From positions 8,123,707 to 8,187,706 of the forward strand of contig NC_089581.1 of the NCBI RefSeq assembly GCF_019320115.1: a stretch of 64,000 nucleotides of DNA, in the 5' to 3' direction. Positions 24,051 through 34,318 of this stretch are shown piece after piece. Position 1 is the first letter of the stretch. Each line of letters starts with the position of its first letter. Under the pieces are notes generated by a model. That model ran no database searches and had not been told where the DNA came from. It saw only the letters and a program-made list of their open reading frames with translations. Origin of the DNA: Miscanthus floridulus. Taxonomy: Eukaryota; Streptophyta; Magnoliopsida; Poales; Poaceae. Position numbers and translations under genes: made by a program.

Positions 24051-25572
24051 GACAACAACAACAACAACATAGCCTTTCAGTCCCAAGCAAGTTGGGGTAG
24101 GCTAGAGTTGAAAAACCACCAAGAGCCCCAAGTCACGGTTCAGGCACTTCAATAGCTGCTTTCCAATTACTCCTATTCAAACATAGATCTCTAGTATATC
24201 CTAAGCTTTCAAATCTCTTTTTATTGCCTCCCCCCATGTTAATTTTGGCCTTCCTCTACCTCTTCTCATATTATTACCTTGGCTTAGGACTCCACAATGC
24301 ACCGGTGCCTCTGGAGATCTCTTTTGGACATGGCCAAACCACCTCAACCGATGTTGGACAAGCTTTTCTTCAATTGGTGTTACTTCTAGGCGATCACATA
24401 TATCATCGTTCCGAACTCGGTCCATTCTTGTGTGACCGCAAATCCATTGCAGCATACACATTTCTGCAACACTTAGTTGTTGAACATGTCGAATCTTTGT
24501 AGGCCAACATTCTACTCCATACAACATAGCCGGTCTAATCGCCGTTCCATAGATCTTGCCTTTTAGCTTTTGTGGTACCCTCTTATCACAGAGAATGCCA
24601 GAAGCTTGTCGCCACTTGATCCACCCTGCTTTGATTCTATGGCTAACGTCCGCATCAATATCTCCATCTCTCTGTAGCATCGATCCCAGATATCTAAATG
24701 TATCCTTCTTAGGCACTACTTGACCTTCCAAACTCACATCTCCCTCCTCCTGTACACCTCCACCAAAGTCGCATCTCATGTGTTCGGTTTTAATTCTGCT
24801 CAATCTAAAACCTTTACTCAAGGGTCTACCGCCATAACTCTAGTTTTTTATTTACTCCCGCCTGACTTTCGTCCACTAGCACTACATCATCAGCGAACAA
24901 TATATACCAAGGGATATCCTCTTGTATGTTCCTGGTAGCCTCATCCATTACCAAGACAGAGATACGGGCTTAAGGCTGACCCTTGATGAAGTCTAATTTT
25001 AATCGGGAAGTAATCTGTGTTACCATCGTTTGTTTGAACACTAGTAACAACATTGTTGTATATGTCCTTGATGAGGGTCACGTATTTTGATGGGATTTTA
25101 TGTTTGTCCAAAGACCACCACGTAACATTTCTTGGTATCTTGTCATAAGCTTTCTCCAAGTGAATGAAAACCAAGTGGAGGTCCTTCTGCTCTCTAAATC
25201 GCTTCATAACATGTCTTATTAAGAAGATTGCTTCTGTGGTTGACCTTCCGGGCATCAAACCAAATGGGTTTATTGATATCTGCGTCATTCCTCGCAGGCG
25301 CTGCTCGATGACTCTCCCGTAACTTCATAGTGTGGCTCATTAACTTAATTCTACGATAATTAGTACAACTTTGGATATCTCTCTTGTTCTTGTAGATTGG
25401 TACCGATATGCTTCTTCTCCACTCAGCCATCTTGTTCGATCGAAAGATATTGTTGAACATCTTGGTTAGCCATACTATAGCTATATCCCCGAGACATCTC
25501 CACACCTTGATTGGGATACCATCAGGGCCCATCGCTTTGCCCTCCTTTTATCATTTTCAAGGCTTCTCTGAC
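24051..25572 (-). mobile_element. RTE-type non-LTR retrotransposon, 5'-truncated and frameshifted
   Basis: Minus-strand pieces in order are GPDGIPIKVWRCLGDIAIVW (from about 25530), PYLCLGN preceded by LHQGSALS, and YILFADDVVLVDESQAGVN with the FADD reverse-transcriptase motif (about 24890). FRYLGSMLQRDGDIDADVSH to RRGRGRPKLTWGEAIKRDLK (24821-24201) is the conserved RTE C-terminus. The 3' end carries a (TTG)n tail near 24052-24070. Frames change at least three times. The 5' end is cut, since no endonuclease domain is found, exactly where the inverted-duplication arm begins. Confidence 0.85.
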
Positions 25573-26682
25573 CTCACCTGTAATATATACTGTAGATTAA
25601 TAAGATGTGTAAACGAAATATGGAGAAGATACTTACTTTGTTCTTAACATGAGTTATGAAACATCTACTAAAATCAAGCCTTTCAAAAAAATCATCAGGA
25701 TAAGTTTTCTTATTTGGAGCATTAAGCAGAAATTTTTTTATTTCCAGTGAAGTCACTCTATTTATCCAAATATAAGAGACCGAAGCAACAATAGTACGTT
25801 TCTTAGAAGAAACATCACTACTTTTGTTAGAAGAACCACCGTAAAGAGCATTCTGGAACTTGACTTTATCTGGTCGAGGCAATTTATGAAAATGAATCAT
25901 GAGGGAGTTAAATAATTTAATTCAGTCGCGGCTGACCAGTCGGAGTCGGATTCAGATAGACGGTTGCTCTTTTGACCTTGAACTTGAATTATGTGTCAGT
26001 ATTTGTTAAGCCCAATATACAGGCTATCAGATCGTTCATAAACATAATATAGTGCTGATCTATCACATTCTAACTTGTGTATCTAAAGCACATCTTGATA
26101 ACAGCTACCAGAACAAGGAGGTCTAGAATATAATTTGATTGATTCAGTACTTTTTCAGCTTTTTTTCTAATCTTCATAGTTTCAGAATCAGGTAAATACC
26201 AAATATCATCTATACTGAAACCACCTTTGTATGTGAATTCATTAGTGTGACAATCCCTGTTTAACATACAATATAAGTGCCGGGCAAAATCACCAAGAGC
26301 AATGACAAAAAGTTACTTTTGTTTCACGTCTGTAGGTCAGCAGTTAAGTGTACCTTTTCAAAAAAGTCACCCTCCAGTCTGCTCTTTCGATAACGTGTTT
26401 GAAAATAATTGGAATATTTCTGTAACCACCTCTCAATCTATACCTGGACCTTAAAATGCATAATTTCTAAAGAATAGTGCAGGATTCGGCTGTCTTACCA
26501 TCACACATGAAATATATGTCATCTAAATAAATAACAAGCTTATCCATTGCCTTACTGACAACATATTTCAAGGTAGAAAATATCTTGACAAAAGATATAC
26601 TGTAAAAATATCTTGACAAAATATTTTGACAAAAATATCTTGACAAAAGGTAGAAAATATCTTGACAAAAAATATCTTGACA
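25573..26682 (-). repeat. Left arm of a large inverted duplication
   Basis: The arm is a diverged reverse complement of 26689-27703. In the minus direction it encodes degraded pieces in the same order as the right arm: YLDDIYFMCDGKTAESCTIL, FTYKGGFSIDDIWYLPDSET, MIHFHKLPRPDKVKFQNALY and VASVSYIWINRVTSLEIKKF. It then runs past a donor (AACAAAGTAAGT) into an intron. By eye the arms are roughly 85-90% alike. The arm stops at the RTE element. Confidence 0.85.
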
Positions 26683-26700
26683 GTATATTGTCAAGATATT
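26560..26700. repeat. Hairpin centre with ATATCTTGACAAAA repeats
   Basis: At the turn of the inverted duplication AATATCTTGACA (26671-26682) faces TGTCAAGATATT (26689-26700) across six bases. On the left side the motif AATATCTTGACAAAA recurs about six times between 26575 and 26680, so local slippage has expanded the loop side. Confidence 0.75.
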
Positions 26701-28043
26701 TTCTACCTTGGAATATGCTGCCAGTAAGGCAATGGATAAACTTAGTATTTATTTAGATGACACATATTTCCTCTGTGATGGTAAGACAGCCGAGGCCTGC
26801 ACTATTATTTAGAAATTATTTATTTTGAGGTTCAGGTATAGATTGAGAGGTGGTCACAAAAATATTTCAATTGCTTTCAAACATGTTATCGAGAGAGCAA
26901 AACTGGAAGGTGGCTTTTTTGAAATGGTAGACTTGACTGCCGAACTACGGACGCGAAATAAAACAACTTTTGTCATTGCTCTTATTGATTTTGTCCGGTA
27001 CTTATATTATATGTTAACAAAGGTTTTAGAAGATTGTCATAATGATTGATTCACATACAAAGGTGGTTTCAGTATAGATGATATTTGGTATTTACCTGAT
27101 TCTGAAACTGTGGAGATTAGAAAAAAGCTAAAAAAGTACTGAATCAATCAAATTATATTCTAGACCTCTTTTCATAGCTGTTATCAAGATGTGCTTTAGG
27201 TACACAAGTCAGAATGTGATAAATTAGCGCTATACTATGTTTATGGACGATCTGGTAGCCTGGATATTGGGCTTGACAAATACTGGCACAAAATTCGAGT
27301 CCAAGGTCAAAAGAGCAACCGTCTATCTGAATCCTGGCTGGTCCGCCGCGGTTAAAATTAAATTATTTGACTCCCTCATGATTCATTTTCATAAATTGCC
27401 TCGATCAGATAAAGTCAAGTTCGAGAATGCTGTTTACGGTGGTTCTTCTAACAAAAATAGTGGTGTTTCTTCTAAGAAACGTATTATTGTTGCTTCGGTC
27501 TCTTATATTTGGATGAATAGAGTGACTTCACTGGAAATGAAAAATTTTCTGCTTAATGCTTCAAATAAGAAAACTTATGCTGATGATTTTTTTTGGAAGG
27601 CTTGATTTTAGTAGATGTTTCATAACTCAGGTTAAGAACAAAGTAAGTATCTTCTTCATATTTCGTTTACACATCTTATTAATCTACAGTATATATTACA
27701 AGTGATTGAATGTGAATGAACTAATTTGGTGTACGTCTCATTTTATTTGATTGTAGCTGAAAAGCTAGCCGACGCGGCTGTGTATTTGCTGGCTCCAAAG
27801 CAGATGCTTGATTTATTAAACTTCTCTAAGTATCAGCCGTCACCATCAACTATTGCTGGCATTAGCATTGTCGTTGCTCCAATAAAAGTTGTACATATAC
27901 CAGCGGCTGCTGCTGCCCCAACTGAAGATGTAACAGTGGCTGAGCCTCCTCCTATCTGTCCCATCCCTCTCGCCTGTATTCCTAGATTAAATGCTCTAGA
28001 GGTGTTTCACTTCTTTGGTTTTACTTGTAAACCTTTAAACTGA
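26689..28043 (+). pseudogene. Unrecognised gene, degraded; its 5' part forms the right arm
   Basis: The plus strand has MDKLSIYLDDTYFLCDGKTA (26728), RYRLRGGHKNISIAFKHVIE, FTYKGGFSIDDIWYLPDSET (after an in-frame stop near 27047) and MDDLVAWILGLTNTGTKFES. MIHFHKLPRSDKVKFENAVY and WMNRVTSLEMKNFLLNASNK follow, to about 27635. A donor (GTAAGTATC) and a TTGATTGTAG acceptor (about 27756) join it to a last exon (AEKLADAAVYLLAPKQMLDL) with an Ala/Pro-rich tail (HIPAAAAAPTEDVTVAEPPP), stop at 28041-28043. Stops and frameshifts break it. I do not recognise the family. The left arm sometimes keeps a residue lost here (CHTNEFTYKG), so the ancestral frame was longer. Confidence 0.55.
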
Positions 28044-28379
28044 AGTTTACACAATGAGAACATGATGTTTAAACCTGGGATTAAGTTAGGAATTGTATTA
28101 GGGCGTAGAACTGAGTGACCTCATGTCTTTTTTTTTGTTTAAGAAGAATGTAGGAGTGATCCTTTTTGGTTTTGGTTGACTTGTTTAGTTGCTTTATGAA
28201 TCACTACATCATAATGATTGTCTCCAATTAGATCTTGAATGTTTAGCTAAAAGCAGCTACTCTATTTCTTAAAAACTTTTGATAACATCAATAATGGAAG
28301 TGGAGTACGAAAGCAATGTCTCCTCCCAGAAGTAGTTGCACTTGGACGAAGAACTATCTCCCCTATCCCTGGAAAAAGG

Positions 28380-29612
28380 CATGTTTGGTTCATAGCCAGA
28401 GTTTGCCGCAACTAAGGTTAGGCATATGCCAGAGTAGTGGCATGCCAACTTTGCGACAAAAACAAGGTGTTTGGTTCACTACCATGCCTTAACTTTAGAT
28501 GTGGCAGATTTATTAATTCTGGCAACTGTTTGGTTCATAGCCATATGAGCTGCCACAAGTTTGGCAAGTGTATGTGGCAGGTGTTTGGTTCACAGCCAAA
28601 GTTTATTACAAATACCTTATTCTATGAAGAGGAGCTTACCACTTGAAGTCATCACACCAGCATTTCGACACTTTTCACTTCAACACGGTGGAAAAGAATA
28701 ATTAGCACTAGTGAACATACTGAGCAATAATTAATAGCAGGATGAGAACTTGACATATCCATTAGTCTCTAGCTATATTAGTATACACAAAAGCATAATG
28801 AGTTGCAAAGGACCACTTCAGTCTGTCCTATACAAAAGCAGCAGCACCTACTGGTCTTCAGATTTGTGGTATATACAGTCATACAGAACCATCAACTACT
28901 ACCGACATCAGCTGCAGAGGTACAGAAGCCTCAATGATCAGTATGCTTAGATGATGAGCACTTCCATAGTTCCATGTGCAAAAGAAGCAAAAGAAGTTCA
29001 TCAAAACACCCTTCAGTAAAAGTCCGACTATCATTGTAGTTTCATGCCCCGTTCGCGTGCCCTTAAACCCGGCTTTTGATTCACTTCTTTTTTCATCCGG
29101 AACAGTGTTTTCCTCTCACGGATACCTCTAGAATTCTTTCAAACTATCAAAATTCCTTTAGAACTATACCATCCGAACGGGGCCCATATATGCACACACG
29201 CGCCAAAGTTACGCGCCATTTTTTCCCGGGCTGAACGCAGCTCGCGTCGGCATGTCAGAGTTGCGGCGAACGATTCGCCTAAGATTGTTTGGCAGCCTAA
29301 CCTAGGTAGGGTAGTAAACCAAACAGCTACCTAGGCCTTGTTTAGATTGAGGTTAGGAATCGGTATTTGACACTGTAACACTTTCGTTTGTATTTGACAA
29401 TTATTGTCCAATCATGGTCTAACTAGGCTCAAAAGATTCGTCTCGTAATTTACAATCAAACTGTGTAATTAGTTATTTTTTATCTATATTTAATACTTCA
29501 TGCATGTGTTTAAAGATTTGATGTAATGGAGAGAGTGAAAAAACTTGCAATCTAAAGGTTTGGCATGCCTAAAATGCGGCGTGGCAGATTCAGGAGACTA
29601 ACCAAACGGACC
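28380..29612. mobile_element. Non-autonomous repeat with recurring TGTTTGGTTCA motifs
   Basis: The left part repeats TGTTTGGTTCATAGCCA-like units at about 28384, 28470, 28527 and 28579. The right side has AAACCAAACAGCTACC near 29316 and AACCAAACGGACC near 29600. A MITE (29334-29558) is nested near the right end. No protein is encoded. The boundaries are approximate. Confidence 0.45.
29334..29558. mobile_element. MITE (GGCCTTGTTTAGATTG family)
   Basis: It begins GGCCTTGTTTAGATTG and ends CAATCTAAAGG, giving inverted termini. Inside are AATTATTGTCCAATCATGG, GATTCGTCTCG and TATATTTAATACTTCATGCA, the usual phrases of a very abundant grass MITE group. It is non-coding. Confidence 0.7.
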
Positions 29613-29740
29613 TTTTCACGAGTGTATTTAGAGATCGGAATTGATGGCGCTGCCGCAGCGGTGGCGTCGTCTTTGACGCGACAACACCTGCGCAACCATG
29701 CATGCACCGGCAGCAGGCGGCGGCAAACCTCGATCTACGG

Positions 29741-30065
29741 GCGTGTTTGGTTTCTGCAGCATCTCCTAAAATTTCTGTCACATCGAATGATTGACATATG
29801 CATGGTGTATTAAATATAGACTAATTATAAAACTAATTGTACAACTTGCGACTAATTTGCGAGATGAATCTTTTAAATATAATTAATCCATGACTTGACA
29901 CTGTGGTGCTACAGTAAATATATGCTAATGATAGATTAATTAGGCTTAAAAATGTCTCATAAATTAGTCTTCTTCTATGTAATTTGTTTTGTAATTAATT
30001 TATATTTAATGTTTTTTTATTAGTATCTAAATATTTGATGCGATATGAATCTTACGAGCCACTAA
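29741..30065. mobile_element. MITE-related sequence
   Basis: GTGTTTGGTTTCTGCAGCAT, GTCACATCGAATG, GTATTAAATATAGACTAATT, TTGCGAGATGAATCTTTTAA and TAATTAATCCATGA occur in the order found in grass MITEs of this group. The right half is partly a second inverted copy (TTAATTAGGCTTAAAAATGT). Confidence 0.6.
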
Positions 30066-30990
30066 ATAACCACCCGTCGTAGTACTGTACTCCAACTAGT
30101 GCTCTCACCTCTGCTCCCCTTCCATGCGAGCATCATCACCGCTCACCTCGACGGGCGGCATCATGCCAGGGATAGGTGCTCGAGAGCTGCTCCCGACCCT
30201 GCTAGCATTCATTCACTCGCTGATCGCTGCAAAAGAGCGACCAAGAACACTCCCGGGTCGCGTATCCACATCACCTTCCCCTCGCCACGTACGCGACCCG
30301 GGAGTATGCGCGCGCGCGCTGCTGTGCTGCCGCACTCGGCTGCATCCGTGTGCTTGCGTGCGTGCATGCATGCTAGCTTGCTAGCTGGGCTGCCTGGCGA
30401 AGCGACAGCGGTGATTGGGGTGGGGGCAACACGGAGCAGATGGAGCTGCGTGCTGCGTGCTGGGTAATTGGGACTGTCACCACGCATTGCTCCTCGTGTT
30501 TTTTCTCTTCTCCCAACGGATTATGGAACACTGGATTACTGAAACGTTATACGGCCCTTCAAACTTACTCCTACAACACTTGAATGAGAATCTACGGGCT
30601 CGTTTTATAGAGCCCCACCTCCGGTTAAAACTTAAAACAACTTTAACTCTGATTTTTTTTTATGAAATAGTTTTTTTAACTTCATTTTCTCTGGTTAGAA
30701 AAAGTTTGGTAAAAACAACCTTTCTTTGGTTGAAAACAGTAAAATGTCGATGATATCCATCTATTTTTTTCTTTTCTTCCTTGATTTTTCTCACTTATCA
30801 CCTTTTCTTCTCTCTACCCCTCATCAACCACAAGCCTCCACGGCCTCATCTCCTATCTAGATGCAACCCTCCACCTCACCTCCCTCGCCTGTGCTCACAC
30901 CCGCATCCGCGTCGGGGATGGCACCAGCTCGAGCCCACCTATGCATTGAGGGACCACGCTGCCTCCGCGTCGACTTCGGGCGATGGTGCT
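30066..30990. other. No gene recognised
   Basis: GC-rich then T-rich sequence with short frames on both strands and no recognisable protein. A palindrome-like CGGGTCGCGTATC / GTACGCGACCCGGGAG pair occurs near 30255-30305. The solo LTR at 30991 splits a C-rich stretch here. Confidence 0.5.
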
Positions 30991-32362
30991 TGTTGGATAC
31001 CACAAGGGGTACCCTAAGCAAGAACCAAAATAACTGCTTAGACCTTATAAATATCGAAGCCAAGTAACAAGAACAGGCCTCGGCCGATTCTTCGATTCGC
31101 TCGAGGCCCCCTCGCCGCAGGACCTCACCCCCCGCCTCAGCCGAGGCCCCAAAACCGCAAGGCCTCGGACGAAGTACCAGCGTCTCCGACTCGCCCGAGA
31201 CCTCAAGGCCTCGGACGAGTGACTAATCCTCCGACTCGCCCGAGACCCCGGACGCAAGACCTCGGGTGAGATGCCGACTCTCCGCCTTGCGTGAGGCCGG
31301 CTCGGCAGCAACCTCATCGCCCCCATCCCAACAGACATCTCTGACAAAACGTCGCATCAAATTAATACGGCCAACCACTACCACGAATATCAGCCGCACG
31401 TCGTCACAGTACCACGGAGTGGCCGACAGGACACGGGACACGACTGAACAGGGGTTACCGGCCATCGTGCTCTGCACTCTGCCCACAACTGACGCCCGTA
31501 CCACACTGTGCTACCAACTCCTTCTCCGAGAACAACGCGGCGTGGGAAGACAGGTCCGGGTCGCTGTAATCTCGGAATCAGTGTACAGGAGCAACGACAC
31601 CCTCCAAGCCTCGGCAATCCGCTTTAGGGTCTCGGCAGCCTCGGGACTAGCGCCCACCGAAGCCCCCTGTGGGCTCGGCCTCAGCACCAACTGAGTCTCG
31701 GCAACCTCGGGATTAGCGTCTGCCGAGCCCCCATGATGGCTCGGCCTCGGCGCCAACTGAGCTTCGACCCTCTACATCGTCAACGCACAAGCGACCGGCA
31801 CGTCGCCCTCCGTCAAGCTGTCACTGGAGCCGCCACACCGCACAGATTGAGTGTGATCGGCACGTCGCTCCAGCACATCAAGGACAGGGCCGCTCCATCG
31901 ACCATACCACTACAGTAGTAAGCTACAGGGCTCGGACGCGCCACCTTCGCCTACAGGATGCAGCATAGGAAAAACATGTATCACCACGGTCCCCCTTCGA
32001 CTATAAAAGGGAGTGACCGGGGCCATTTCTAAGGGGGGGTGCGCAGACAGGCGAACTCACTCATAGGCTCAGGTAGATTCAGACACACGCTCCCTCGCTG
32101 CCTGAGAGCAACGTCTCAAGCAGCCCACACCGTTCCGAGCAGAGACCTGGGACCAGCTCCCTCTCTCGTCCAGCTTGTAAACCCCTATAACGAGCACTTC
32201 GGTGCAAGGAATACAAGATCGACCTCCCTGACTGGACGTAGGGCACCCATTGCCCGAACCAGTATAAACATTGTGTCTCTTTGCATCACCATCCGAAATT
32301 AGGGGCACGCAGCACAAATTCACTCGTTGGTTGAGGACCCCTCCTGATCCAAAACACCGACA
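30991..32362 (+). mobile_element. Solo Gypsy-type LTR (1372 bp) with 5-bp target duplication
   Basis: It starts TGTTGGATACC, ends ACACCGACA, and is flanked on both sides by GTGCT (30986-30990 and 32363-32367). A TATA box (CTATAAAAGG, 32001) sits in the typical place. CCTCGGCCGA/GCCTCGGACGA-type repeats in the 5' part are characteristic of grass Gypsy LTRs. No internal region is present, so an unequal LTR-LTR recombination event is the usual explanation. Confidence 0.9.
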
Positions 32363-32494
32363 GTGCTGCTCTGGCCCGACAGCGCGCCGCCTTCGCCTCT
32401 CCCTCCACCGATGTTGCCAGGGCAATTTCGCCATGAGCCCGCAGATGTGAGGATGAAGCTGTGGAAGCCATTGTTTACTTCTTCCACTTAGAGT

Positions 32495-32640
32495 TTAGTC
32501 CCTATCACATCGGATGCTCATGCATAGAGTATTAAATATAGACTAAAAATAACTCATTGCACAGATTGCGACTAATTTGCGAGACGAGTTTTTTAAACCT
32601 AATTAGTCCATGATTTGACAATGTTGTGCTGTCGTGTTTG
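32495..32640. mobile_element. MITE remnant
   Basis: TTTAGTCCCTATCACATCGG, GTATTAAATATAGACTAAAA, TTGCGACTAATTTGCGAGAC and CTAATTAGTCCATGATTTGA follow in the order of the MITE group at 29741. It is followed by a short (TA)n run (32640-32659). Confidence 0.6.
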
Positions 32641-32659
32641 TATATATATATATATATAC

Positions 32660-33399
32660 AGTATGTAAGGTTTGAGAGGTGGTATACATTGAAGTGACCT
32701 TGGTATTTATACCTACTACACGCAACTCCACTCTAGCCTTTGCACTTTTGAAATGAGATATCAGCGTCAGGGAATAGTTAATTTATGTATACTCCTTCAT
32801 TCTCGTCTCCCTCTCTCTCTCTTGAGAGTCTAGCAAGCTGTATCCATCAATCACCCTCTCTCTCCCCTCTCTTCTTCATCCCACCTTGCTAGAGTGAAGC
32901 GAGGGGATATTTAACATTTTGCCATTTTTACGGCCGTCACTCCTTCAGAAACCACTAATACAATGGCATCTATATTTTTGCCACCGATAAGAGAAGCTTT
33001 GTTCAGTTTTTGCCAATTTCGCTAATGTGGCAAGACACACCAGTCTGCCGTGTTGCGCACAGCGCACGCGCATGCATGCACGGCGGCCCAATTCGGGTAC
33101 GTACTGCCATGCGCCCATGCCATGCAGGTATTTAGAGCGTGTTTAGAAGCGTGGCCCAACAGCCCGGCTGTGCCCTGGGCTGCAAGTCCCGTGTTTAGTG
33201 TCGTTGGCCCACTCGAGAGCCTGGCCCTGATGCAAAAACTCTCACTCTCTCCTGGCTCTAGGCAAATGACTTGCCCCTCCGTTTTTCTGCGGCCCGGCCA
33301 GTGGCAGAGCTCACGTGGCTCGCAGCAGCCCTCAGCGCGGATAGAATAACCTCCGCCGCTTCCCCTTACCCCATGCGCGCCTCGGCTCCTCCGTGGCCT
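32660..33399. other. No gene recognised
   Basis: CT-rich microsatellite-like runs (32800-32880) are followed by GC-rich sequence. GAGCGTGTTTAGAAGCGTGG at about 33136 resembles the start of a grass DNA element, but no matching end was found. Confidence 0.4.
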
Positions 33400-33896
33400 G
33401 CGATGGCGGCGTCCATGGCATCGCCCCGCCTTCCCCTACGCGCGCCTGCTGCTGGTGCTATATGGATGCCCCCATCGCTGGAGCCAGAGGCCGCCCGTGG
33501 CGCTGTCGAGCCCATGGGCGCGGCGTGCGCGGGCTCCATGTGCGCCGTGCCGCCCGTCGGCGCCGCGGTATACTACTTCCCGCAGGGCCACGCCAGGAAG
33601 GTCGTCGCCGCCGCCGCCGTGGACCTACGCGCCGCGCGGGTGCCGCCGTTCGTCTCGTGCCACGTCGCGGCCTGTCAGGCTCATGGCGGAGCCTGACATC
33701 GACAACATCTACTTACGCCTCATCCTGCTCTGCCCCTGGGAGCCGGTGGCGGACTTGGACGACGCCCTAAAGACTAACAGGAGCAGGGGCGGCGCCGGGG
33801 ACGCCAACAATGCGGCCGCTTCTCCGTGCCGCGGTTCTGCGCGCTGACCATCTTTCCGGAGCTGGACTATAGAGTCGACCCGCTCGTGCGGTTCGT
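33400..33896 (+). pseudogene. Auxin response factor (ARF) gene fragment, frameshifted
   Basis: The plus strand reads VPPVGAAVYYFPQGHARKVV and DLRAARVPPFVSCHVAA. It then shifts frame to VRLMAEPDIDNIYLRLILLC and shifts back to GRFSVPRFCALTIFPELDYR. This is the start of a plant ARF, most like the class with OsARF10/16-type N-termini: the N-terminal dimerisation segment, then the beginning of the B3 DNA-binding domain. It is cut at about 33896, where unrelated repeat DNA begins. Two frameshifts (near 33670 and 33815) and loss of most of B3 and everything after it mean it cannot act as a transcription factor. It is likely a fragment moved by a transposon. Confidence 0.82.
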
Positions 33897-33898
33897 CT

Positions 33899-34318
33899 CC
33901 CCACGGACGTGGCGGAGCCCAAACTCAAGGGTTGGGCGAGGCGGAGTCTGCCCTCAGGGGATGGGCGAGGCGGAGCCATCCGCAAGGGCCGGACGAGGCG
34001 GAGTCCACGGCCTCAGGTCTGGCGAGGCGGAGCCCGCGGCCTCGGGGTTGAACGGAGCTCGCGGCCTCGGTGTCGGGCGAGGCAGAGCTACCCTCATGGG
34101 TCGGGCGAGACGGAGCCCGCGGCCTCGGTGTCGGTCGAGGCGGAGCCACCCTCAGGGGTCGGGCGAGACGGAGCCCGCGGCCTCGGTGTTGGGCGAGGCG
34201 GAGTTTGCGCACTTGGAGGTCGGTTGGAGCTGTAGTTGCGCTCTTGACTGCTCGGATGAATCGATGTTGATGGTTATTAGCTTCTCCTCTTCGGGTACCC
34301 TGGTATTGGTCCCCGACA
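33899..34318 (+). repeat. GC-rich minisatellite ending like a Gypsy LTR
   Basis: About ten diverged 35-40-bp units of GGGCGAGGCGGAGCCCGCGG type run from 33905 to 34215. The tail GGTATTGGTCCCCGACA (to 34318) is like the 3' terminus of grass Gypsy LTRs, so this is probably the 3' part of an LTR whose start is missing. All six frames stay open through composition. Confidence 0.6.
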
